From the NCBI GenBank assembly GCA_947165025.1, contig CAMUYQ010000001.1, positions 555,940 to 619,939 on the forward strand: DNA of 64,000 nucleotides. The letters run 5' to 3'. Both the position numbers and the translations under genes were made by a program. This DNA is from an uncultured Lachnospiraceae bacterium. Its GTDB lineage: Bacteria > Bacillota > Clostridia > Lachnospirales > Lachnospiraceae. The notes below the pieces were generated by a model, which worked only from the letters and a program-made list of their open reading frames with translations, was not told the origin of the DNA and made no database searches. Below, piece after piece: positions 1 to 8,781 of this stretch; within the stretch, counting starts at the first letter, position 1, and each line of letters opens with the position of its first letter.

Positions 1-88
1 CCTGCTTATGCCTGACCGATGCCGCAAAGAGAGCTCCGAGTGTGAACACCGATAATATGATGATTACGATCGCGATCTTCTGTTTCAT
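1..88 (-). CDS. Partial membrane-anchored or secreted protein, N-terminus only
   Basis: An ATG at the right-hand end opens a frame that runs off the window edge. The visible residues begin MKQKIAIVIIILSVF, a basic N-terminus followed by one hydrophobic stretch, so an uncleaved anchor or signal peptide is likely. There is no ribosome site. Instead an extended -10 (TGATACAAT) ends exactly 7 nt before the ATG, as in several other genes of this window, which suggests a leaderless mRNA. It lies directly downstream of the type VII locus on the same strand and could belong to it. The family is not recognisable from 29 residues. Confidence 0.45.
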   Translation of the reverse strand, partial: MKQKIAIVIIILSVFTLGALFAASVRHKQ

Positions 89-95
89 GATCATA

Positions 96-113
96 ATTGT
101 ATCACAGTATCGG
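96..113 (-). promoter_or_regulatory. Extended -10 promoter for a putative leaderless transcript
   Basis: On the minus strand TGATACAAT (TG-n-TACAAT) lies 7 nt before the ATG at position 88. An upstream ATGACG hexamer could serve as a weak -35 with an 18-bp spacer. The same arrangement precedes the genes starting at 14,122 and 24,831. Confidence 0.4.
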
Positions 114-121
114 CTTTATCG

Positions 122-769
122 TCATTGTTCCTTTTTCTTGGCTCTCTTTTTCTTATCGATAAGATCCGCTCCGGCTACCGCTCCGCCTGCTGCCGCAACA
201 CTTCCTACGGCTGCAGCGATGCTTCCTACCATTGTGGCACCTTTGCCTGTCATCTCTTTAGCAGCTCCGGTCGCAACGCTTGCCGCTGTAGCAGCCATAC
301 CCGATGCTGCACCTGTTGATGCACCGCCACTGAATACATTTGTTGTCGTGCTGCTTGAAACGGAGCTGACGTTTACGGAAGAAGCCGTGTAGGATGCACT
401 TGTCGCAGCGCCTGCTGCAACACCGACAGATGCTCCTCCTGCCGATGCGACCGATACCGGACGTTTGTAGAAGTCGCGGTTGTGAGCTTTTGCCTTATCA
501 ACCTTTCCGACACTCTTCTTTTCAACACCTGTGTAGTTCTGTACCACATCCGTAATGACCTGTCCCGCAAGATTCAGAACAGTCTTCTCTTCTTCAAGCT
601 GCTGTTTGAACTTGTTAAGATCGGCCCTTACCGACTGAAGAAGTTCATCATTCCCCAGTTTTGAAACGATCTGGTTTAAGCGGGTAACATAGTTGTCCAT
701 CTCTTTTGCGATGTTCTTCAGCTGTTCACCCTGCTCCGTAACAACTTTATACGATACCTTATAAGCCAT
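122..769 (-). CDS. T7SS-locus protein with helical N-terminus and Ala/Ser/Thr-rich tail
   Basis: This is a 215-aa protein and the last gene of the type VII operon. Residues 1-100 are predicted to be helical and amphipathic (MAYKVSYKVVTEQGEQLKNIAKEM onward), resembling the helical hairpins of WXG/LXG-type substrates but without a WXG motif. Residues 105-200 are low-complexity and rich in Ala, Gly, Ser, Thr and Val, with a hydrophobic segment near 180-203 before a lysine-rich end (KKKRAKKKEQ). It starts 16 bp after the last WXG100 gene. A secreted substrate or surface/pore component of the system is possible. No named family is recognised. Confidence 0.75.
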   Translation of the reverse strand: MAYKVSYKVVTEQGEQLKNIAKEMDNYVTRLNQIVSKLGNDELLQSVRADLNKFKQQLEEEKTVLNLAGQVITDVVQNYTGVEKKSVGKVDKAKAHNRDFYKRPVSVASAGGASVGVAAGAATSASYTASSVNVSSVSSSTTTNVFSGGASTGAASGMAATAASVATGAAKEMTGKGATMVGSIAAAVGSVAAAGGAVAGADLIDKKKRAKKKEQ

Positions 770-785
770 TTTTCACCACCTGTTA

Positions 786-1112
786 TTACTTGAATAGATT
801 TGTAGGTAACTTCGGTATATCTTTTACATCATTCTGTACGGACTTGATCGTCTTCTCATACTTGTCCGCCGTATCGTAGATGGAATTCACCATCTTGCCG
901 AGAGTCGCCAGCGATTCGTTGCATGCATCCATGAGCCTCTGGAAACCCGTCTGATACGAATTTGACGCCTCACCGGTCCATACTCCCTTGAGTGAATCTA
1001 TCTGTCCCTTTGCGGAGTAGCACGCTTCACGAAGACCGTTCTGTGCCTTATCGACAGATTCTGCGAGCGATCTGAGCTGCGCCGCATCAACTTCCATATT
1101 TACTTCTGCCAT
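786..1112 (-). CDS. WXG100-family T7SS protein (fifth of five)
   Basis: A 108-aa WXG100/ESAT-6-like protein. Such proteins form helical-hairpin dimers exported by EssC-type motors. The hairpin turn carries W-T-G (GVWTGEASNSY) near residue 45, with long amphipathic helices on both sides and no signal peptide, which is the family pattern. The start follows a good AGGAGG site. It is one of five tandem, strongly diverged paralogues, so the cell probably exports several different WXG100 dimers. The C-terminus (DIPKLPTNLFK) lacks an obvious YxxxD/E export signal. Confidence 0.88.
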   Translation of the reverse strand: MAEVNMEVDAAQLRSLAESVDKAQNGLREACYSAKGQIDSLKGVWTGEASNSYQTGFQRLMDACNESLATLGKMVNSIYDTADKYEKTIKSVQNDVKDIPKLPTNLFK

Positions 1113-1130
1113 GATCCCTCCTTAGGTTAA

Positions 1131-1439
1131 CTAACCTCTTTTGCCCATTTTTGCAACAACATCCATTGCCTGAGCATCCGTTGCCTCATAAACGCCGCAA
1201 GACTGAGCAAGTGCATTGGATGCCGAGTTAACAGCTTCAGCCATATTCTGAAAATCCTTCAGATTTTTCTGATACTGTTTGAGATACTCATTGGCTGCCT
1301 CGCCCTTCCATACCTTCTTGACCGAAGACATGGTCTCGTCGAGTGATTTCATATGCTTCTGCATATTTGAATAGATGTTTTCGAGCTCCCCTATGGCCGC
1401 TCTCATCTTTTGAACATTAACGGTATTTTTTGCTGCCAT
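1131..1439 (-). CDS. WXG100-family T7SS protein (fourth of five)
   Basis: A 102-aa WXG100 protein with the turn motif W-K-G (KVWKGEAANEY) near residue 44. A likely YxxxD export signal is present (YEATD in CGVYEATDAQAMD) near the C-terminus. It is soluble, without a signal peptide. The gene sits in the tandem array with gaps of under 20 bp and is surely co-transcribed with its neighbours. It is probably a secreted small substrate or a targeting partner for a larger effector. Confidence 0.88.
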   Translation of the reverse strand: MAAKNTVNVQKMRAAIGELENIYSNMQKHMKSLDETMSSVKKVWKGEAANEYLKQYQKNLKDFQNMAEAVNSASNALAQSCGVYEATDAQAMDVVAKMGKRG

Positions 1440-1452
1440 GATCGTCCTCTTT

Positions 1453-1749
1453 CTATGAAATGCCCGAAGCAGATGCCTGTGCAGCCTCTTCCGCTTCCTT
1501 GATCTTCTTTGCCGCTTTCTTCAGATATTCCGCAACACCGCGAAGATACTTGGCCTTTGCATCAAGATCTGATTCCGCATCGCCAAGAAACTTTACAAAG
1601 TTCTTGCCTGCGTTTCCGGTCCATGCGGCGTTTAGGTTATCCTTAACGCCGCTTATCTTTCCCTTTGTCTTTCCGGACAGATCGGATGCCATCTGCTCAA
1701 GCTGCTGTGCCTGCTGGATCGTCTGCTGATAATTGAATTTAATAGCCAT
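1453..1749 (-). CDS. WXG100-family T7SS protein (third of five)
   Basis: A 98-aa protein with the W-T-G turn (NAAWTGNAGKNF) near residue 43 and two long helices, the second very rich in Lys, Ala and Glu (YLRGVAEYLKKAAKKIKEAEEA). This fits the small WXG100 family exported by EssC systems. The sequence is distinct from its neighbours, which shows that the array is old or under diversifying pressure rather than a recent duplication. Confidence 0.88.
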   Translation of the reverse strand: MAIKFNYQQTIQQAQQLEQMASDLSGKTKGKISGVKDNLNAAWTGNAGKNFVKFLGDAESDLDAKAKYLRGVAEYLKKAAKKIKEAEEAAQASASGIS

Positions 1750-1759
1750 TATTCATTCC

Positions 1760-2083
1760 TCACTTAAACGTTGAACCGAACTTCAATGATTTTCCGGTAT
1801 CGCTGACCTTGTTCTCAGCCTTGTCGTAAATTCCGGCAAGTTCCTTAAGTCCGCTGACATATCCGTTAAGCACCTTCACGATCTCGGAAGAGCTTGCCTT
1901 GAGCTGGTTTGCCGTATTCCTTATATCGTCCGATGCATCACCCTGCCATTCACCTCTGGAGTTCTTGACCTCCTGCTGGAACTGTTCGAATATGTTCTCG
2001 AGATTCCTGATAAGAGGTGTCAGCGTCTCGGCACAGTTCGCCAACAGGGCGGTATCAACTTTTGTTTCATTTCCTGCTGCCAT
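1760..2083 (-). CDS. WXG100-family T7SS protein (second of five)
   Basis: A WXG100-like protein of 107 aa from the chosen start. Two adjacent ATG codons follow the AGGAGG site; the second, with better spacing, is taken. The turn carries W-Q-G (RGEWQGDASDDI). A YxxxE signal is visible (YDKAE) in the C-terminal helix. The gene lies in the tandem WXG100 array downstream of essC, and export through EssC is inferred. Confidence 0.85.
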   Translation of the reverse strand: MAAGNETKVDTALLANCAETLTPLIRNLENIFEQFQQEVKNSRGEWQGDASDDIRNTANQLKASSSEIVKVLNGYVSGLKELAGIYDKAENKVSDTGKSLKFGSTFK

Positions 2084-2094
2084 CATCTACCTCC

Positions 2095-2397
2095 TCAAAT
2101 CTTGATCTTTGAAACGAGACTCTCGGATTCATTTTCCGAAGCCTCAAAATCCTGTGCGAGCTCGTTCATGATATCCGAAACTTCTCTGTACTGATCGACC
2201 ATTTCCATAAGCGCTTCCTCGTCAGTGTGCCAGTTCTGCAGAAACTGTGTTGCCGCATCGGACACCCATGACTTGGACAGATTATTGATCGCTTCATTGA
2301 TCTTACTCACGTTTCCGGACAGTTCGCCCGCAAGGCTACCTATCCTTGACGCTGACTGACGCAGTTTCCCGGCGTCAACATTAGTCATATCTGCCAT
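2095..2397 (-). CDS. WXG100-like T7SS protein with atypical W-V-S turn (first of five)
   Basis: A 100-aa helical-hairpin protein at the head of the array of five. The turn reads SWVSDAATQF, so the Trp is kept but the family Gly is replaced by Ser. Size, lack of signal peptide, ribosome site and position between yukD and the other paralogues all support membership. The variant turn may mark a partner that pairs with a canonical WXG100 protein rather than forming homodimers; that is inference. Confidence 0.82.
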   Translation of the reverse strand: MADMTNVDAGKLRQSASRIGSLAGELSGNVSKINEAINNLSKSWVSDAATQFLQNWHTDEEALMEMVDQYREVSDIMNELAQDFEASENESESLVSKIKI

Positions 2398-2407
2398 GAT
2401 CGTCTCC

Positions 2408-2662
2408 TTATATAAGCATTATCTTGTCGCCGCTGTTCACTCCGATACTTCCGAGCGTATCACTGTCCTGAAGGAGTCCCTCCATGTTAATGCTGCATAC
2501 GAGCACCTTGTCGGGATCCGGGAATACAGTCATATTCTCAACGGCACTTATCTGTTCAATCATTTCTCTTTTGACCGTTCCGACCGTCATTACGGAATCA
2601 GCTGAAAACTCATATGTCTTCGCTATGCCCGGAACCTCTGTCTCCAAAAAGATCTTACTCAT
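2408..2662 (-). CDS. YukD/EsaB-like ubiquitin-fold T7SS accessory protein
   Basis: An 84-aa protein of the size and layout of YukD/EsaB, a small beta-grasp protein found in Firmicutes type VII loci. The start follows AAAGGAGG. The sequence shows beta-strand-like alternation (KIFLETEVPGIAKTYEF, KVLVCSINMEG) and a C-terminal GDKIMLI strand typical of ubiquitin-like folds. It lies between essC and the WXG100 genes, the usual position. In B. subtilis and S. aureus this protein is needed for secretion but is not itself a substrate. The fold assignment rests on size and context more than on a strict motif. Confidence 0.75.
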   Translation of the reverse strand: MSKIFLETEVPGIAKTYEFSADSVMTVGTVKREMIEQISAVENMTVFPDPDKVLVCSINMEGLLQDSDTLGSIGVNSGDKIMLI

Positions 2663-2677
2663 AATGATTTTCCTCCT

Positions 2678-5600
2678 TTATACGAGAGGCGTGAGCATCC
2701 TGACAGGAGCTCCGTCCTCTGTGAGCGCATAACCGAAACCTGCGGGAAGCTGTCTGACCGCATCAGCTGATGACATCTCCCAGTGAAGAACATTCTGCTG
2801 ATCGAACATTCCGCCGAGGTTCACACCGCTCTCCATTGACGTGAACTGTCTTGATACCTGATATCTTGCACAGTCACTTACGTCATCGTTGGTCATTGCG
2901 GCGATGAACTGGATCTTGTGATCCCTGCCCTTTTCAAGAGCTGTCTCGAAGAATGCGTTCATGTCATATTCTTCGGAATAAACGGTCTCGATGAATGATA
3001 CGTAATCGTTGATGAGTATCACTATCCTCTTCTGGTCCTTAAGAGCCTCGGCTACATCCTTGCCTGCATCCCTTGCATCGTTGACGATACCGTTACGCTC
3101 ACCGAACTTCGGCACGATCTCATCCTGCATGAGCTTGAACAGACCTGCAGCATCCGTGATGTAGTTTTTGATCTTCGCGGTCTTTGCAAAATCTTTCAGC
3201 TCTTCGCTCTTACCGTCAAAGATGATAACGTCGTCCTTCTTCTGGTATGCTTCAAGCGCAAGTGCCTTGATGAGGTTTGTCTTACCTGTCTTGCCAAGAC
3301 CTACGATGCTCACGCAGTACTCATTGTTCATATCAAGAGTCAGGACTGTCTCACCGTCCATCGTCTTACCTACTGCAAACTTGTTCTCGGGAAGATCCTT
3401 TGTCTCTTCGAGAAGTTCCTTGATCGTAAGCGAATCAAGTGTCTGTCCGAGCTTCTTGGCACCCTTTGCGCCTGATTCCACGCTTATGCCGGCAAGGCTC
3501 TTCTTAATGCTCTGTGCCTGTGACAGGCCGTCCTTTTCCTTAACCGGAAGCGCAACCTGGAACTCGACACTGACAGGAGCTTTGATAAGTCCGCGACCCG
3601 GTGTCTTTCCTTCCGGAATGATCTCGGTCCTCTCACCCGTAACAGCTTCGTACTCGAAACGGTCGGGCATCTGGAGAGCTATGCCGCAGTTGAAGTTCTG
3701 GCGAAGACGGCTTCGAAGGTCTCCCGAAGCGTTTGCCGTGATAACGGTATAGATACCGTAGCTCGTACCTTCTCTTGTTATCACTGCAAGATCGTCATCA
3801 AACTTGTCATAGTTCTCATAGAATGCCGTAAAGTTATCAAGTATCAGGAGCATTGCAGGACAGTCATTGTTGAACTGTACATACTCCTTGAACGAACCGA
3901 TACCCATTGATGCAAACTTCTTCTTTCTCTCAGCAAGCTGAGCCGTGAAGAATTCGAACGTATCCGAAAGCTTGTCATCCTCGCCGTCGAAGCATACGCC
4001 TCCGATGTGAGGCATTGATGCGAATACGGACATCGTACGTGATGAAAAATCAAGTATGTAAATGTTAACGTCAGACGGCTGGTACTGTGTAACAGCGCCG
4101 TAAATGATCGACTGCAGAAGTGAAGTCTTACCCGATCCGGACGGTCCGCATACGAGAAGGTTTCCGTCTGCAAGGAAATCTACATAAGCCGTGTACTGGC
4201 TCTGTGCCTCGGGATTATCCGCAAGACCGACAGGAAGACGGAGGGAGAATCCTTTGCTCTTTGTACTCTCAAGTTCCTCAAGGTAGATCCTCTTCTTAAG
4301 TGCAGGCAGCCATATCTGGCGAACCGCAGCGATCTTGTGTTCAGCAGCGATCTTGGAAGCATACTTAACAACTGCATCAAGCTGTGTAACTTCCTGGATG
4401 TTGTCTGATTTCTTCTTCTTATCTTTCTTCTTCGGTACTCCGTTCTTACCGATCAGGTTGATGAGTTCAACCTTTGCATTCTTCTCATCCGAGAACGGAA
4501 CATCCGGCTCATAGGCAGCTCCCGACCATCCGGACTGGAACTCCTCGAAGATCTCGTCGCTTCCGACCTGGAAGAATCCGCGACCTGTTCCGGTAATGTA
4601 TGCAGCATCGGGCTTCTTGAGCATTTCGTTTGAATCCGACTTGTCGGCAACTCTCAGACACAGACGGAATCTTGTGTTTGACCATATCTCGTCATCAACA
4701 ACGCCCGAAGGCTTCTGTGTTGCAAGGATGAGGTTTACACCGAGCGAACGGCCGACACGTGCTGCCGATACGAGTGATCTTACGAACTCAGGCTGCTCTT
4801 TCTTCAGCTCTGCAAACTCGTCGGCGATTATGAGAAGGTGCGGCATGGGCTCTGTGGCAACACCCGAACGGTACAGTTCGATGTATGCGTCGATATGCTT
4901 AACCTTGAATTCGTTAAACAGTTTCTGCCTGTGCTTGATCTCAGCATTGATGGAAAGCAGTGCACGGTTTGTTGCGTTTCCGCCGAGGTTTGTGATAACA
5001 CCCGATACATGCGGCAGTCCTTCAAAGCTCTGTGCCATTCCGCCGCCCTTATAGTCGATAAGGATGAATGCGACTTCATCGGGATGATAGTTGACTGCGA
5101 GTGAAAGGATATAACTCTGCAGTGTTTCCGATTTACCTGAACCTGTAGTACCTGCAACAAGTCCGTGAGGTCCGTGGTATTTCTCATGTATATCAAGATA
5201 CAGAGGCTGGTTGCCCGACTTGTATCCGACCATTGCCTTCATGCTCTCGTACGTTCTGTTCTCGAGCCATCTGTGGTAAATGTTAAGATCCTCAACCTTG
5301 GATGTCTTGTACATGTCAAGGAATGTCAGTATATCCGGGATACCTGCGGACACGCCCGTCTCGCGGATATGGATCCCCGAAAGTGCTCTTGCAAAGTTTT
5401 CCGCAGATCTGTGTGCAAGCTTATCAAACGTAACATTGTCCCTCTCGGGGAATGCATTGATCGTCGACAGGAATCCGTGTGTCTCACCGTCATCAGTGAT
5501 GATGGCATTACAGCTGCTCGGAAGCTTGTCAGCGGAATCCGCAAGCATGACAACAGATAATCCCATCTCCTTTGTGGGATTGAGCAGATACTTGGAAATG

Positions 5601-7276
5601 GGCTCTTCGGCAACAAGCGAAGAATCTGCGATCACAAAGACGTAATGAGGAAGAACCTTCTTATCAGCATCTTCTTTGTTTGCGGCTTCCTTTGCCTGCT
5701 CAAGACGTCCGCGGATCATCTCCGACAGGAAGTACATAACGTCACCGACGCTGTTAGCATCACAGCACATAAGGCGGAGCTTTCCGTCAGGTGTCCACAC
5801 ATGCGGAAGATATCTCATATAGTTCCAGTGGTCTCTTTCCTTCATCGGGAATACGACACACATACGTACATCCGTATAAGGATGAGCACTTGCTATCTGA
5901 ACACTTATGATCCTTGCAAGATTGAGTGCCTTCTCTCTTTCCGAAGATACGATACCGACAAAACGGTTATCATACAGCGATATCGATACCGGAACATTTT
6001 TCAGCGTAGACATCGCAAGCTTGATCTCTTCCGTCTTGTTGTTGAGCGGATCGTGTTCAGCCATGATCTGCTCCTTAGGTGTCTCTATCTCATTGAACGA
6101 AGGTATATCGCCTGTTCCGAGACGTACATCAAGAAAATCATCATGCACGCTGCTCTTGTTCCAGAGCGCCGGAGTGGCTTTGATACCTATCTCGGCCGCT
6201 TCCTCGGCAGAAGGATACATTCTCTCAAGAACGCCTGCATTATACTGCATCTTATCGCGGATAAGGCCCGTCATCTTGACGGCATATGCCTCGTAATTGC
6301 TTACACGTTCTTCCTCATCCCTTTCATATTTCTGATCTTCATATCTTGAATTTATGATCGCCCAGAATGCACCTATCGCTGCAGCGCCTACGCTCATTAC
6401 GATACCACCGAAGTTAAAGCCGTTACCGAATGAGAATGCCGCACCGAGTGCCATGGGGATGATCATCGTGAAGGCCGGCCCGACGGTGAACTTCAAAGGC
6501 TGTTTTTCTCTTTTCTGCTTAGGGGGGCATTTTTCAAGAGCGAAGCTTTCCGTATCGATCACTTCCAGTTTTCTGGGAGTACGAAGGAAATACTTTTCCT
6601 CAACTGCCTCTGACTCACCTTCGTTGCCGCCGCCTGCGGATGTGATATTGATCTCTTTGATCCCGGTAACCTTGCAGTTCCCGTCAGGATTGTTGATCGC
6701 AAGAGTGTTTCCGAGATACACGATCTTCAGTCCGATAAGATAGATCGTGTCACCGAATTCAAGCCTCTGTTCGCCTTCGATCATACGGCCGTTAACGAAT
6801 GTTCCGTTCATGCTGCCAAGATCCTTTATAGTGGCAGAGCCTGATGAGATATTGATCTGCGCATGCTTGGGAGATACAAACTTGTTCGCATAACAGATCA
6901 TGTTGGATTCGTCTTTACCGATCGTAACGCTTGCATCACCCGATGCCTTCAGAAGGTACTTCGAGAAGTTTGTGTCGCCTTCCCCGACTTCCTTTGCGGT
7001 AAGCGAGAAGATCTGTCCGTCGGGAAGTTCGCAGTTTACAAACAGTCCTTCCTTAACGATGATCGTCTCTACAGGCTTTTCTTCCTGTGTGATGACAAAC
7101 GCACCCTGTCCGGACATAGTCCAGACTCCGTCCCATACTTCAAGAGGAAGAGTGATGTCATCATCCCTTCCGCTTATGTAGGGCTTGATCTCGAGCGGGA
7201 CTTTTTTGTTGTCCACGCTCGGCAGATACATTTCGCAGAAACCGTTTTCAAATACGGCCGTAAGTAAGTAGCTCAT
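2678..7276 (-). CDS. essC: T7SS membrane ATPase EssC (FHA + FtsK/SpoIIIE domains)
   Basis: A 1532-aa motor of the Firmicutes type VII system. Residues 1-100 and about 105-195 resemble FHA domains; the second is clear (SPKHAQI...DLGSMNGTFVNG). Two membrane segments lie at about 263-310. Three FtsK/SpoIIIE-type ATPase domains follow. The first has Walker A GTTGSGKS near 709 and Walker B LLIIADE near 815. The second has GPSGSGKT near 1044 and LLILDN. The third has a weaker GLGKTGKT loop. It drives export of WXG100 and associated substrates across the membrane. The length matches the EssC family. The gene follows the two coiled-coil/membrane protein genes and precedes yukD in one operon. Confidence in the identity is high. 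Confidence 0.96.
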   Translation of the reverse strand: MSYLLTAVFENGFCEMYLPSVDNKKVPLEIKPYISGRDDDITLPLEVWDGVWTMSGQGAFVITQEEKPVETIIVKEGLFVNCELPDGQIFSLTAKEVGEGDTNFSKYLLKASGDASVTIGKDESNMICYANKFVSPKHAQINISSGSATIKDLGSMNGTFVNGRMIEGEQRLEFGDTIYLIGLKIVYLGNTLAINNPDGNCKVTGIKEINITSAGGGNEGESEAVEEKYFLRTPRKLEVIDTESFALEKCPPKQKREKQPLKFTVGPAFTMIIPMALGAAFSFGNGFNFGGIVMSVGAAAIGAFWAIINSRYEDQKYERDEEERVSNYEAYAVKMTGLIRDKMQYNAGVLERMYPSAEEAAEIGIKATPALWNKSSVHDDFLDVRLGTGDIPSFNEIETPKEQIMAEHDPLNNKTEEIKLAMSTLKNVPVSISLYDNRFVGIVSSEREKALNLARIISVQIASAHPYTDVRMCVVFPMKERDHWNYMRYLPHVWTPDGKLRLMCCDANSVGDVMYFLSEMIRGRLEQAKEAANKEDADKKVLPHYVFVIADSSLVAEEPISKYLLNPTKEMGLSVVMLADSADKLPSSCNAIITDDGETHGFLSTINAFPERDNVTFDKLAHRSAENFARALSGIHIRETGVSAGIPDILTFLDMYKTSKVEDLNIYHRWLENRTYESMKAMVGYKSGNQPLYLDIHEKYHGPHGLVAGTTGSGKSETLQSYILSLAVNYHPDEVAFILIDYKGGGMAQSFEGLPHVSGVITNLGGNATNRALLSINAEIKHRQKLFNEFKVKHIDAYIELYRSGVATEPMPHLLIIADEFAELKKEQPEFVRSLVSAARVGRSLGVNLILATQKPSGVVDDEIWSNTRFRLCLRVADKSDSNEMLKKPDAAYITGTGRGFFQVGSDEIFEEFQSGWSGAAYEPDVPFSDEKNAKVELINLIGKNGVPKKKDKKKKSDNIQEVTQLDAVVKYASKIAAEHKIAAVRQIWLPALKKRIYLEELESTKSKGFSLRLPVGLADNPEAQSQYTAYVDFLADGNLLVCGPSGSGKTSLLQSIIYGAVTQYQPSDVNIYILDFSSRTMSVFASMPHIGGVCFDGEDDKLSDTFEFFTAQLAERKKKFASMGIGSFKEYVQFNNDCPAMLLILDNFTAFYENYDKFDDDLAVITREGTSYGIYTVITANASGDLRSRLRQNFNCGIALQMPDRFEYEAVTGERTEIIPEGKTPGRGLIKAPVSVEFQVALPVKEKDGLSQAQSIKKSLAGISVESGAKGAKKLGQTLDSLTIKELLEETKDLPENKFAVGKTMDGETVLTLDMNNEYCVSIVGLGKTGKTNLIKALALEAYQKKDDVIIFDGKSEELKDFAKTAKIKNYITDAAGLFKLMQDEIVPKFGERNGIVNDARDAGKDVAEALKDQKRIVILINDYVSFIETVYSEEYDMNAFFETALEKGRDHKIQFIAAMTNDDVSDCARYQVSRQFTSMESGVNLGGMFDQQNVLHWEMSSADAVRQLPAGFGYALTEDGAPVRMLTPLV

Positions 7277-7297
7277 TCGTTTTCTCCTTGTAATAGT

Positions 7298-8752
7298 TTA
7301 GATGTCCTGCAATCTGTCCATTGCTTTGTCAAAAAGGCTCTTATATACTTCCTGGTTTTTCTGGGGTGCAAGAAGGAGCACGTTGTAAAAATAGTACTTG
7401 TCGGTCCTTACATCATGCCACATGGCTGACGAATTGCCTTCCCAGTATGTAATACCATCCATAACATCTTTGTATTCCGCGATGTACTTAAGGTCCTTAT
7501 CCCAGTTATCCTTAAGGAACATCCTGCTTTCAATCTCTGACAGTTCATTAAATCCGGACATATCATCGCTCATTCCCTTGATCAGCGGCTGAACCTCATC
7601 AATATGCTCTCTTGCATCATCAAAAGTCATATTCACCTCAGCGTATTCAAGTTTATAGAGCGCACCGTTATCATCCACCCACCATGAACGGCCGTCTTCT
7701 TTGACTATCGACTGGAATCTGTCCTTCGGTACTATGATGCCCATATGCATCTCGTCAATCTCAAGCATTCCGTCGGTCTCATCCGACTGGGGAGGAACGG
7801 ATCCCGGGAGCATAAGCGCATTATCGGAATTCTTTTCCTCAAACATGTCCCTCAATTTCCCGACATTTGCAGGATCATCTCCCTTCTCACGGAACATGGC
7901 GCAGATGATGATATAGTCACCGTTATTGTCCGGTTCCAGCCATGAAGCTATCGCAGCTGTAAATCCGTCATCCGAAGTAGCGCTGGCTCTGTAGTAATAT
8001 TTCCCGCTCTCATCCGCAGACACATCCGGCATCTTTTCATCAACGGTCTTTAATTTATAATTGGAAAGCAAGTTTTCGCTGCCAATCTTTAATGCATTCA
8101 GGGTATTTTTTACCAGTATCCTTGCGGGATTATCCTTCTGTAAACAAGGCTTGGTCATAAAGACTCTCAGCTCGGGATTTTTCGCATTATCGCTTTCGGC
8201 TACAAGTCCGATATAATTGTCTTCTTTCTCATCTTCCTTAAATCCGGTATACATTGACTCAGGATAGAAAAATGATACCGTGCTGTTCTCCTGCTGCTGT
8301 GTATACTCCTTATCAAACGCCAGCGTCTCAAAATCGACCGCTTTCCCTTTTCCCTTGAGTGCAAAAACAAGGATCAGCGCGATGATGACAACTGCGGCAG
8401 CGCCTATACCGATAAAGATCGGGAGTTTTGACTTTCCTTCCGTTTTTTCCTTAACCTTTGACTTGATCTCTTCAACATTGACAGAAGCTTTCAGCTTTTC
8501 AGCCATGTTTGCCTTTTCAAGTTCTGCCTGCCGTGCAGCTTCCTCAAGTGCCTTTCTTTCCTCTTCGGCCTTGCGCTTTCTCTCCTCAACCTCGGCTTCC
8601 ATCCTGCGGACTTCAGCCTCGGCAGCATCTCTCTTTGCCTGCTCGGCCTCAGCCTTCTTTCTGGCTTCTTCCTCTGCCTGTTTCTTCTTCTGGGATGAAA
8701 CAAACAATGCCGCTGTTTCTTCGCCGTTATTGGTGTTCATCTCGTCACTCAT
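7298..8752 (-). CDS. Coiled-coil, single-pass membrane protein of the T7SS locus (paralogue 2)
   Basis: A 484-aa bitopic protein. Residues 1-107 are cytoplasmic, with a highly charged coiled coil (KKKQAEEEARKKAEAEQAKR and on) that starts after a conserved ALFVS peptide. Residues 111-132 form one membrane segment, followed by an extracellular domain of about 350 aa. It is a clear paralogue of the next upstream gene, sharing the N-terminal coil, the membrane junction (KSKLPIFIGIGA) and C-terminal blocks such as DETDGMLEIDEMHMGIIVPK. The operon position just before essC is where EssB-like subunits might be expected, but no EssB pseudokinase fold is evident. A structural or scaffold role is inferred from position only. 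Confidence 0.82.
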   Translation of the reverse strand: MSDEMNTNNGEETAALFVSSQKKKQAEEEARKKAEAEQAKRDAAEAEVRRMEAEVEERKRKAEEERKALEEAARQAELEKANMAEKLKASVNVEEIKSKVKEKTEGKSKLPIFIGIGAAAVVIIALILVFALKGKGKAVDFETLAFDKEYTQQQENSTVSFFYPESMYTGFKEDEKEDNYIGLVAESDNAKNPELRVFMTKPCLQKDNPARILVKNTLNALKIGSENLLSNYKLKTVDEKMPDVSADESGKYYYRASATSDDGFTAAIASWLEPDNNGDYIIICAMFREKGDDPANVGKLRDMFEEKNSDNALMLPGSVPPQSDETDGMLEIDEMHMGIIVPKDRFQSIVKEDGRSWWVDDNGALYKLEYAEVNMTFDDAREHIDEVQPLIKGMSDDMSGFNELSEIESRMFLKDNWDKDLKYIAEYKDVMDGITYWEGNSSAMWHDVRTDKYYFYNVLLLAPQKNQEVYKSLFDKAMDRLQDI

Positions 8753-8781
8753 TGTTAACCTCCTGCATTACCTGTTTTCGA

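Noticed and set aside
42..392. Open plus-strand frame rich in Ala/Pro
   Set aside because: It is the complement of the Ala/Ser-rich T7SS-locus gene and has no ribosome site.
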